Of a DNA stretch of 64,000 nt, positions 53,676 through 61,525 are shown in pieces; within the stretch, counting starts at the first letter, position 1; every line of letters begins with the position of its first letter. The DNA is from JAUIAI01 sp049680625 (GTDB lineage Bacteria; Pseudomonadota; Gammaproteobacteria; Burkholderiales; Burkholderiaceae_E). The stretch lies in contig JBAUID010000108.1 in NCBI GenBank assembly GCA_049680625.1, positions 1 to 64,000 of the forward strand. The letters are read 5' to 3'. Below the pieces are notes generated by a model. It was not told where the DNA came from. It did no database searches and saw nothing but the letters and a program-made list of their open reading frames with translations. Both the position numbers and the translations under genes were made by a program.

Positions 53676-54373
53676 AGGTTGATATTGTTACGTTCCGAGA
53701 TGGGGTCCGGGCGGTTGTCGGGTTCGACTATCAAAAGCGCGACCAAGACGAACGTCCGATGGTGCTGGATGTTTTGTTGCAAGCCCAGGCGACCACCATG
53801 CCAGACCTGGCATTTCGATACGGTTGTCGCGCGCGCAACTGTGGGGTTTGTACTGTCGACATTAACGGCAAACCGAGAGTGTCATGCCGCGCCAGGGCGC
53901 GCGAGGGTGACACGATTAGCGCGGTGGCGACATTGCCGGTTGTCGGCGATCTGGTCGCGCGCCGCGACGGCGTGGCGCGCCAGTTACGCGGCCGCCTGCC
54001 GGCCACCGATGAACAGACCAACTTAAACGTTGAAGCACCCGACGACTACCATGCGCTGACCGCCTGTATCGAGTGTTATGCGTGCCTGGACAAGTGTCCG
54101 ATGCACGAGCGTAACCAGTCAGAGCCGGAGGCAGACCCGGCGGCTGGCTTTCGCTGGGGTAACCCGTTCTCGCTGCTCAAGCTACAGCGGGTTCGGTTGG
54201 ACCCACTCAGTAGCGTTGAGAATCGTGAAGCGGTGCTGGAGCACGCTATTGACCTGGGGCTTGATGCCTGCGTTGACTGCGCGGGTTGCAAGTGCGGTAT
54301 TGGCATCGATTTGAAACGCAAAGTGGTGGCTGAGCTGGTGTCTGCTGCTGGCGATCGGTTGCCTCAGGGCTGA
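53672..54373 (+). CDS. SdhB/FrdB-like iron-sulfur subunit with atypical last cluster
   Basis: A 233-residue partner of the flavoprotein. The plant-type 2Fe-2S motif is CRARNCGVC plus a later cysteine in RVSCRA (about 48-70). A 4Fe-4S motif, CIECYACLDKCP, follows near 130. The usual third motif of succinate dehydrogenase (C-x5-C-x2-C-P) is replaced by CVDCAGCKCG near 203. No membrane-anchor subunit is encoded next to it, so the pair is probably soluble or docks on an unknown partner. The stop is overlapped by a small perfect hairpin. Confidence 0.8.
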   Translation: MKVDIVTFRDGVRAVVGFDYQKRDQDERPMVLDVLLQAQATTMPDLAFRYGCRARNCGVCTVDINGKPRVSCRARAREGDTISAVATLPVVGDLVARRDGVARQLRGRLPATDEQTNLNVEAPDDYHALTACIECYACLDKCPMHERNQSEPEADPAAGFRWGNPFSLLKLQRVRLDPLSSVENREAVLEHAIDLGLDACVDCAGCKCGIGIDLKRKVVAELVSAAGDRLPQG

Positions 54374-54376
54374 GGC
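54361..54376 (+). other. Perfect small hairpin over the stop codon of the iron-sulfur gene
   Basis: GCCTCA and TGAGGC pair around a GGGC loop and include the stop codon TGA. There is no U-run, so it is not a standard terminator. It may slow ribosomes or stabilise the upstream mRNA. Confidence 0.4.
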
Positions 54377-54634
54377 GTCCGGCAACGGGAGCGAGGCCAA
54401 AAGAAGGTGTCCCTGACGGCTCGCCCGGGGTTTGAAACCAGCGGCGCTGACTGGTCTGATTAGTGATCTGAATGTCAGTGTTTGTATGCCGCCACGCCGA
54501 CTGTCGGCCCGTGTCATTTGTCTGCGAATAACGCTTGCGGTGCGGATTGAAAAGATCTACTTTCCGGCCTGCGAATGGATGCCAGAATCGACGATTCCCG
54601 CACGACGGTCCGCGCACCTGAAAGGCCACTATCC

Positions 54635-56179
54635 ATGAACCTACTTGTTACGGCACCCACCACCGGGTCGTCTGACGGCGTATCGTCTGAACCGGAGCCT
54701 GAGCCTGAACCGGTACCACTGCCAAAATCAATATCAGGGTCAAAGTCAGCATCAGAGTCAACATCACAACATCAGTTAAAACCTCAGCTAAAACTGAATC
54801 CTGAACGCCAACCAGGGGCGCAAGCGTCTCCTGCCCAGGTCAACAAGTCGCAACAAACCCATAAAGCCTGCAGTCCGCCGCCGCAGATAGTCCAGTTGCA
54901 CCGGGCCATGCCCGAACCGGTCGCACCGGAAATCGCTAACAAGCCTGCCCGCTCAGAGCGCTTTGCCAGCAGTCCGGCCAGCCGGGCGTTTCGCAAGCAG
55001 TTCTTTGCCGAGGCAACAACCAGTCAGTGGAATGACTGGCGCTGGCAACTGCGCTCCCGTATCAAGTCGCTGGACCAACTCGAGTCCGTTTTTAAATTGT
55101 CAGACGACGAGCGTTCGGCTGTTTCTCGTCACAGCGGATCGTTGCCGGTCGGCATTACCCCGTATTACGCGAGCATTATGGATCGCAACGATGCAACTGA
55201 CGGCTTGCGGCGTACCCATATCCCGGTTGGGCAGGAGTACCTGCGTACGGCTGGCGAAGAGGACGACCCGCTCGGTGAAGATCACGATCTGGCTGCCCCC
55301 GGCCTGGTCCATCGTTATCCAGACCGGGTTCTGTTTCTGGCCACCGGTTTTTGCTCGACCTATTGTCGTTACTGCACTCGTTCTCGCATGGTCGGCGAAA
55401 CCGCTGGGTCGTATCAGTTTTCAGTGCGTCAGTGGGATCAGGCACTGGCTTATATCGAAGCGCACAAAGAAGTGCGCGATGTGCTGATCTCCGGTGGGGA
55501 CCCCCTGACGATCGCTGACAATAAACTCGACTACCTGCTGGGCCGTCTGCGCAAAATTCCCCATGTGGAGTTCATTCGCCTGGGCACCAAGGTGCCCACG
55601 GTGCTGCCTATGCGCATTACCAAAGCCCTGGTGCGGGTATTGCGCAAGTACCACCCGCTTTGGATGAGTATTCATGTCACCCACCCGCGCGAACTCACCC
55701 CGGAAGTCGCCGAGGCCTATGCGAAGCTGGCTGACGCGGGTATTCCCCTGGGCAGTCAGACGGTTCTCCTGAAAGGGGTAAACGATTCCCTGGCCGTAAT
55801 GAAACCCCTGATGCACCAACTGCTTACCCATCGGGTTAAGCCGTATTACTTGTATCAGTGCGACCCGATCAGTGGCTCGGCGCATTTTCGTACCTCGGTT
55901 GCCAGCGGGCTGGCAATTATTGAAGGTCTTCGCGGCCACACTACGGGTTATGCGGTACCGCAGTATGTTATCGATGCGCCTGGTGGCGGTGGCAAGATCC
56001 CGTTGTTGCCCGAATACGTGGTCGGGCGCGATGGTGATGATTTGCTGTTGCGCAATTTTGAAGGTGAGGTTTACCGTTACCCGGACCCGGGCAGCCGTTT
56101 TGGTGAGAACCCACGCGCGCGTCCTGGTGAAGCCGGTGGCAATGCCGCTGCCGGCGTTTTGGCTCCGAGTCTGTCATGA
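54635..56179 (+). CDS. kamA: Lysine 2,3-aminomutase-type radical SAM enzyme with disordered N-terminal extension
   Basis: A 514-residue protein. After an N-terminal region of about 110 residues, low in complexity and rich in E, P, S and Q (an EP repeat and SKSASES-like repeats), the catalytic part is a KamA-family radical SAM domain. The 4Fe-4S/SAM motif is CSTYCRYC (about 240) and the PLP lysine is in DAPGGGGKIPL (about 449). Both aspartates that hold the lysine side chain in clostridial lysine 2,3-aminomutase appear to be kept (CDPISGSAHF and VIDAPGGGGK), as does the arginine of CTRSR. It should therefore make beta-lysine from lysine rather than act on glutamate. ATG 54635 is preferred over 54575. 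Its stop overlaps the next ATG. Confidence 0.85.
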   Translation: MNLLVTAPTTGSSDGVSSEPEPEPEPVPLPKSISGSKSASESTSQHQLKPQLKLNPERQPGAQASPAQVNKSQQTHKACSPPPQIVQLHRAMPEPVAPEIANKPARSERFASSPASRAFRKQFFAEATTSQWNDWRWQLRSRIKSLDQLESVFKLSDDERSAVSRHSGSLPVGITPYYASIMDRNDATDGLRRTHIPVGQEYLRTAGEEDDPLGEDHDLAAPGLVHRYPDRVLFLATGFCSTYCRYCTRSRMVGETAGSYQFSVRQWDQALAYIEAHKEVRDVLISGGDPLTIADNKLDYLLGRLRKIPHVEFIRLGTKVPTVLPMRITKALVRVLRKYHPLWMSIHVTHPRELTPEVAEAYAKLADAGIPLGSQTVLLKGVNDSLAVMKPLMHQLLTHRVKPYYLYQCDPISGSAHFRTSVASGLAIIEGLRGHTTGYAVPQYVIDAPGGGGKIPLLPEYVVGRDGDDLLLRNFEGEVYRYPDPGSRFGENPRARPGEAGGNAAAGVLAPSLS

Positions 56180-57207
56180 GCATTCGTATTGGTCTGACCT
56201 ACGATTTGCGTGACGACTATCGTGCATCTGGTGGTTTCTCAGAAGAAGCACTGGCTGAGTTTGATTCACCAGAGACAATCGCTGCGCTGGAATCCGCCTT
56301 ACGTGCAATTGGCTTGCAAACCGATCGTATCGGCAATCTGCCCGCTTTGGTTCGGCGACTGGCGGCTGGCGACCGCTGGGATCTGGTGTTCAACATAGCG
56401 GAGGGTTTGTATGGCCGCAGTCGGGAAGCCCAGGTACCAGCTCTGCTGGAGGCATACCGCATCCCGGTTGTTTTCTCCGATGCGCTGACCCAGGCGGTTG
56501 GCCTTGACAAGGCGATTGCCAAACGCCTGGTTCGGGACGCCGGTCTGCCAACGGCCGCATTTGCGGTACTTGACAGTGACCAGCAGGCACGTGATTGTGA
56601 GTTGCCGTGGCCGGTATTTGTCAAACCCATTGCCGAAGGCACAGGCAAGGGCTGCGAGCTCAGTTCCGTGGTACACACCGCCGCCCAACTGATGACAGCT
56701 GCCGGCGCACTGCGCACCCGTTTTAACCAACCGGCGCTTGCCGAGGTCTACCTGACCGGGCGCGAATTCACGGTCGGGGTGGTTGGTAATGGTGACCAGG
56801 CGCAGGCAATAGGTGTTATGGAAATTCAGCTGCGTCAGAATGCCGAACCAGAAATTTACTCGCTGAGTAACAAAGAAATGTGTGAAGAGCGGGTTCATTA
56901 CCTGCTGGCCGGCGACCCGGTTGCGACTCAGGCGGGCCGTACCGCGCTGGCTGCCTATAAGGCCCTGGGTTGCCGCGATGCGGCCCGTATCGATTTGCGT
57001 TGTAACAGCGCGGGCGAACCGTGTTTTATTGAAGTCAATACAATTGCCGGGCTGCACCCGACCCATTCTGATCTGCCGATTCTGGCCCACTTGGCAGGTA
57101 TCAACTACCAACAGCTGATTGCCAGGATTGTGCACGCCGCCATGCGCCGTTACGGCATGGATACCGAGGTCCTGGTACACGCGTGTGCCGAAACGGCACT
57201 GACATGA
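56176..57207 (+). CDS. D-Ala-D-Ala-ligase-like ATP-grasp enzyme, first copy
   Basis: A 343-residue ATP-grasp ligase. It shows the ATP lysine in VFVKPIAEGTGKG (about 153), the glycine-rich loop, the RID site (AARIDLRCN) and FIEVNTIAGLHPTHSDLP with the metal-binding Glu and Asn. The N-terminal part (GLTYDLRDDYR, EFDSPETIAALESAL) is the Ddl-type lead domain. It should join a carboxyl group to an amine at the expense of ATP. The context (lysine aminomutase, a second ligase, acetyltransferases) argues against a role in peptidoglycan. It overlaps the aminomutase by four bases and the second ligase by four bases. Confidence 0.8.
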   Translation: MSIRIGLTYDLRDDYRASGGFSEEALAEFDSPETIAALESALRAIGLQTDRIGNLPALVRRLAAGDRWDLVFNIAEGLYGRSREAQVPALLEAYRIPVVFSDALTQAVGLDKAIAKRLVRDAGLPTAAFAVLDSDQQARDCELPWPVFVKPIAEGTGKGCELSSVVHTAAQLMTAAGALRTRFNQPALAEVYLTGREFTVGVVGNGDQAQAIGVMEIQLRQNAEPEIYSLSNKEMCEERVHYLLAGDPVATQAGRTALAAYKALGCRDAARIDLRCNSAGEPCFIEVNTIAGLHPTHSDLPILAHLAGINYQQLIARIVHAAMRRYGMDTEVLVHACAETALT

Positions 57208-58223
57208 ACACCGCAGCCTGGTTACCCGTCCTGCACGGTGCTAGCGGCGACTCCCCCGACGAAGTGGATACGATCGTCAGCGCCCAGGCAATTTCCGCCG
57301 CCTTGTGTGACTTAGGTTGGCGTAGTGACCTTGTCTTTCTGGGCGCTGACCTGGCCGCAGTAGACAGTTTGAAAAACGGGGCGGCGGCCCTGGTATTTAA
57401 TCTGGTTGAGGCGATTGAAGACGACTCGTCGCAGGCCTGGCGCGCTCCGGCGGCGTTGGCAAAGGTTGAGCTGGCATTCACCGGCGCCGGTGAACAAGCG
57501 CAGTGGCTATGCCGATCCAAAACAGCCGTTAAACAGAGGCTCCGTGATGCTGGCTTACCCACCCCCGATTGGTCCGACGGTGCCCAGGTTATGCCGACCG
57601 CCAATCAGGTAATTGTTAAGTCGGATCGAGAGCATGCCTCGGTAGGGCTATCAGCCGCTTCCGTTGTGCCAGCCGCAGATGCCAGCCGGGAAATTGCCCG
57701 TTGCAACCGAGCGTTTTCCCACCCGTTTTTTGCCGAAGCTTTTGTTGACGGACGCGAGTTCAATCTGTCGGTACTGCCAGCAGACGGAACTTTGCACGTT
57801 TTACCCGCAGCAGAAATTGACTTTATTGATTACCCGCCGGGTAGTGTGCGTATTGTTGACTACGCGGCGAAATGGGAACCCAACTCCCATGCCTACCAGA
57901 ACACGCTTCGCCGTTTCGAATTTACAGCGGCCGATCGGATGCTGATTGCCGAGCTGGAAAGCCTGGCGCTGGCGACTTGTCAGGTTCTACAGGTGAACAC
58001 CTACGCCCGCGTGGATTTTCGGGTTGATCAACAAGGCCGGCCGTATATCCTGGAGATCAACCTGAATCCGTGCATTGCACCGGACGCCGGTTTCACGGCT
58101 GCGGCACTTCGGGCCGGTCTTAGTTACTCCGAAATGCTGAGCCAAATTATTAAGGCTGCCCATCCAGGGCTTGGTCCACCCAATCGCCCACAGGGGCAGA
58201 TAAAAAATTATGTTGCGCATTAG
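57204..58223 (+). CDS. D-Ala-D-Ala-ligase-like ATP-grasp enzyme, second copy
   Basis: A 339-residue, more divergent ATP-grasp protein. Conserved catalytic stretches are VIVKSDREHASVG (ATP lysine), NTYARVDFRVD and ILEINLNPCIAPDAGF with the metal-binding Glu and Asn. The terminal part NPCIAPDAGF differs from the classical NTIPGMT-S-P of D-Ala-D-Ala ligase, so its acceptor is likely different. The start at 57204 overlaps the first ligase stop (ATGA). It runs 14 bases into the next gene. Two dissimilar ligases side by side suggest two consecutive bond-forming steps. Confidence 0.8.
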   Translation: MNTAAWLPVLHGASGDSPDEVDTIVSAQAISAALCDLGWRSDLVFLGADLAAVDSLKNGAAALVFNLVEAIEDDSSQAWRAPAALAKVELAFTGAGEQAQWLCRSKTAVKQRLRDAGLPTPDWSDGAQVMPTANQVIVKSDREHASVGLSAASVVPAADASREIARCNRAFSHPFFAEAFVDGREFNLSVLPADGTLHVLPAAEIDFIDYPPGSVRIVDYAAKWEPNSHAYQNTLRRFEFTAADRMLIAELESLALATCQVLQVNTYARVDFRVDQQGRPYILEINLNPCIAPDAGFTAAALRAGLSYSEMLSQIIKAAHPGLGPPNRPQGQIKNYVAH

Positions 58224-60480
58224 AAAGGTCAACGACGCCCGAACCCCGGCAAACTTATCAGCGGTGCAGGCGGCCCAGCAAATCATGCGCGAGCAGTTCT
58301 CCGGCCTGGCTGCCGAAGATGTCGAGAAACTTCCCGACCAGCTGGACAACCCGTTTCGATATCAGTTCATTTCAGAACTGTTAATTGCCGAAGACGCACG
58401 CGGCCAGGTAAAAGGCTTTGCGCTGATAATGCACGACCCCGATTTGTCATTCTCGTATCTCGAAATCATTTCCACCCCACAGGCTGCCAGGCCAGGCAGC
58501 GGAGTTGGTGGTGCCCTTTACGACCGGGTGCGTGAAGAGTGCCGTGATCGCGGCTCAAAAGGGCTTTATTTCGAATGCCTGCCGGACCAGCCGGATAAAA
58601 GCCCCGACCCGCAAGTCCGAAAACAGAATATTGCCCGTCTGCGTTTTTACGAACGTTACGGCGCCAGGCCAATCAGTGGCATTGAATACGATCGGCCGAT
58701 CAGCCCCGGCGACACCGATATGCCTTACCTGGTCTTCGACGGCCTGGGTGAACGAGAGTTGCCGGATGCCAAAACCTTACGCCGGATAGTGCGCGCAATT
58801 CTGACCCGCAAGTATGCGGAACTATGCCCACCGGAATACGTAAAAGCAGTGCTTGCGTCAATACGCCCGGACGGCTTTGCGTTGCGAGAACCCGTTCATC
58901 ATCAATTGGCCGCGTCAGCCACCGCCCAGCCATTATCCACTCGACCGCTCATCCCGCTGATTACCAGCGAGTTGCACGATATTCACCATGTTCGCGAACG
59001 CGGCTATGTCGAAGCGCCGGTGCGCATTAACACGATTCTGAATGCCTTGAATCAGACTGGTTTGTTTGAGCAGCAAAAACCAAAGAGTTTTCCGGCGCGT
59101 TATCTGCGCGAAGTACACGACGCTGATCTGCTCAGATACCTGGAGCAAGCCTGTAAAGATGCGCCGCTCAAACGATCGGTTTATCCCTATGTCTTTCCGG
59201 TACGTAATGAAGACCGCCGCCCGGTTGATAAATCGGTGCTGGCCGGTTACTACTGTATTGATACGTTTACACCAATAAACCGCAATGCCTGGCCGGCTGC
59301 CCGTGCCGCCGTCGATTGTGCGCTGACCGCCGCTGAACAAGTGGTGAGTGGGGCACGCGCCGCTTACGCCCTGGTGCGCCCACCCGGTCACCATGCTGAA
59401 CGCGATACCTTTGGTGGTTTCTGCTATCTGTCCAACGGGGCAATTGCCGCGAATTATCTCTCGCATTACGGTCGTGTTGCCATGCTTGATATCGACTATC
59501 ACCACGGCAACGGGCAACAAGACATCTTTTACCAGCGCAATGATGTGCTGACGGTTTCGATTCACGGTGATCCGTCGTTTGCCTATCCGTACTTCACCGG
59601 TTTTCGAAACGAAGCGGGCAGTGGTGACGGCGCAGGCTACAACATTAATATTCCGCTGCCAGAAACTTTAAAACCGGGCGAATATCTGCGGGCGCTTAAA
59701 CTGGCACTGAAACGTATCGAGCAGTTTCGCCCAGCCTATCTGGTGGTGCTGCTTGGTCTGGACACAGCCCGGGGTGATCCAACCGGCACCTGGGCACATA
59801 CAGCCAGGGACTTCACTATACTGGGGCAGATGATTGGCGAAGCCGGCTATCCGACCACCGTGGTTCAGGAAGGTGGCTACCGGGTGCGTACCCTGGGCGA
59901 GAACGCTGCTTCGTTTTTCAAGGGTTTGTCGGATGGAGCTCAACAATCTACCGGTAAGGCACAGCCCCGGCCGGCCCAGCTGGGTCGCGCCCGTCGCAGA
60001 CAACAGAGCTGGCGTGAAGCGGTGCGGGCAACTGATGCCGTGCGCGTGCGTGATCTTGTCGCATCCACGGGTATGTTCAGCAGCGAAGAGATTGTGATTG
60101 CCCGCGAGCTTGTCGAAGAGCGGGTGCAACGCGGCAAAGCCAGTGGTTATGAGTTTGTATTGCTCGAACAAGGTGATCAGCTACTTGCTTATACTTGTTA
60201 TGGTCAGATCCCCGGTTCAACAAACAGCTACGACTTGTACTGGATTGCCGTGCACCCCGATGCTCAGGGGCGCGGGCTTGGCAAAGCGATACTTGAAAAA
60301 TCGTTGACCGCCATGAAGCGAAAAAACGCCGGGCAACTGTACGCCGACACATCCACCAGCGAACGCTATCAGCCGACCCGGGATTTTTATTTGCGGTCAG
60401 GTTTTCAACTGGCTGCCGAACTCCCGGATTTTTATTCGATAGGTGACGGTAAAGCGATTTTTGAGCGCAAGCTGGTTTGA
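58210..60480 (+). CDS. Three-domain protein: GNAT - histone-deacetylase fold - GNAT
   Basis: A 756-residue fusion. Residues about 1-190 are a GNAT acetyltransferase (AARPGSGVGGALYDRV as the CoA loop, LRFYERYGARP at the end). Residues about 240-590 are a class II histone-deacetylase/acetylpolyamine-amidohydrolase fold with RPPGHHAERD (about 390), DIDYHHGNG (zinc ligands, about 427), GLDTARGDPTG (about 516) and the tyrosine in EGGY (about 553), all catalytically complete. Residues about 605-756 are a second GNAT with DAQGRGLGKAIL (about 684). A bacterial amidohydrolase of this fold removes acetyl from small amines. One protein may thus acetylate and deacetylate the same product. It closes the operon. 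Confidence 0.82.
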   Translation: MLRIRKVNDARTPANLSAVQAAQQIMREQFSGLAAEDVEKLPDQLDNPFRYQFISELLIAEDARGQVKGFALIMHDPDLSFSYLEIISTPQAARPGSGVGGALYDRVREECRDRGSKGLYFECLPDQPDKSPDPQVRKQNIARLRFYERYGARPISGIEYDRPISPGDTDMPYLVFDGLGERELPDAKTLRRIVRAILTRKYAELCPPEYVKAVLASIRPDGFALREPVHHQLAASATAQPLSTRPLIPLITSELHDIHHVRERGYVEAPVRINTILNALNQTGLFEQQKPKSFPARYLREVHDADLLRYLEQACKDAPLKRSVYPYVFPVRNEDRRPVDKSVLAGYYCIDTFTPINRNAWPAARAAVDCALTAAEQVVSGARAAYALVRPPGHHAERDTFGGFCYLSNGAIAANYLSHYGRVAMLDIDYHHGNGQQDIFYQRNDVLTVSIHGDPSFAYPYFTGFRNEAGSGDGAGYNINIPLPETLKPGEYLRALKLALKRIEQFRPAYLVVLLGLDTARGDPTGTWAHTARDFTILGQMIGEAGYPTTVVQEGGYRVRTLGENAASFFKGLSDGAQQSTGKAQPRPAQLGRARRRQQSWREAVRATDAVRVRDLVASTGMFSSEEIVIARELVEERVQRGKASGYEFVLLEQGDQLLAYTCYGQIPGSTNSYDLYWIAVHPDAQGRGLGKAILEKSLTAMKRKNAGQLYADTSTSERYQPTRDFYLRSGFQLAAELPDFYSIGDGKAIFERKLV

Positions 60481-60692
60481 TTTTAGAAAAACGGTGTCTT
60501 GCCTGGTGACAAGCGCGCCCCGAAGCGTGTCGCGCCGCCTGGCTTCGTGACTGTAAACGTCATTCTCGGGCGTCTGTACTACTTTGTTTGCTGTGATACT
60601 GCCTGGCGCGATCGTAGGTGTAGTCGAATCCGAGCCACCGGATTTTCGGTACACTCTGATTCAAGTGGCTGAACTGACGGAGGAAACCATTC

Positions 60693-61442
60693 ATGCTGAA
60701 CGAAAAAGTTGCTTTGGTTACCGGGGCCGGGTCTGGTATTGGTCGGTCGGTGGCGTTGGCCTATAGCCGTGAAGGTGCTCGTGTTGCAGTATCAGATATA
60801 GCGATATCAGCAGGGCGGGAGACGGTCGCCGCCATAGAGTCTGCCGGCGGGCAGGCGTTTTTCGTCGAGACCAATGTGGCTGATGCCAGCGCTTGTGAGG
60901 CGATGGTTGAGTCTGTCGTCAATCAATTTGGGCGGCTTGACATTGCCTGCAACAACGCCGGTGTTAATCGCTTTTCCGGCCCAACCGCCGACTACGAGTT
61001 GGAGCATTGGAAAGCCGTTATCGACGTGAATCTTTCCGGTGTGTTCTATTGCATGCGTTACCAGATTGCCGCAATGCTTACGGGGGGCTCTGGTGCCATC
61101 GTCAATATTGCGTCAGTATTGGGCAAGGTCGGATTTCCTTCAGTGCCAGCTTACGTTGCATCCAAGCACGGCGTCGTTGGCCTGACCCAGGCTGCGGCAG
61201 TTGAATATGGCGGACAGGGCATACGGGTCAATGCGGTTGGCCCGGGCTGGGTGCTGACGCCATTCACCGCTCATCGCACCAGCGATCCTGTGCAACGGGC
61301 CCAGCTCGAGGCGTTGCATCCAATGGGTCGCCTGGGGGAGGCCGAAGAGGTGGCGGAACTCGTGCTTTGGTTGAGTTCACCAAAGGCCTCGTTCGTCACG
61401 GGTGGTTACTATCCGGTGGATGGTGGATTCCTGGCGCGTTAG
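60693..61442 (+). CDS. Short-chain dehydrogenase/reductase (FabG-like)
   Basis: A 249-residue classical SDR. The cofactor loop is TGAGSGIG (about 11), the NAG motif is CNNAGVN (about 88), and the serine-tyrosine-lysine triad lies in VNIASVLG and PAYVASKHG. The cofactor and substrate are not fixed: a 3-oxoacyl, sugar or secondary-alcohol oxidoreductase is possible. A very good ribosome site (GGAGGAAA) precedes the ATG at 60693. It stands about 210 bases after the fusion gene and is probably a separate unit. Confidence 0.85.
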   Translation: MLNEKVALVTGAGSGIGRSVALAYSREGARVAVSDIAISAGRETVAAIESAGGQAFFVETNVADASACEAMVESVVNQFGRLDIACNNAGVNRFSGPTADYELEHWKAVIDVNLSGVFYCMRYQIAAMLTGGSGAIVNIASVLGKVGFPSVPAYVASKHGVVGLTQAAAVEYGGQGIRVNAVGPGWVLTPFTAHRTSDPVQRAQLEALHPMGRLGEAEEVAELVLWLSSPKASFVTGGYYPVDGGFLAR

Positions 61443-61446
61443 CTTA

Positions 61447-61497
61447 GCCGGGCGCCCAGCCGTTGATTTCCCGGCCTCAGGTTCCCTTGTTTTTTTT
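61447..61497 (+). terminator. Possible terminator after the SDR gene
   Basis: GCCGGG (61447-61452) and CCCGGC (61470-61475) pair around a long loop. A run of eight T (61490-61497) follows 14 bases after the stem. This is a loose match to an intrinsic terminator. Confidence 0.4.
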
Positions 61498-61525
61498 AGT
61501 CTTGCCGCTGCCAGCGATTCAATGC

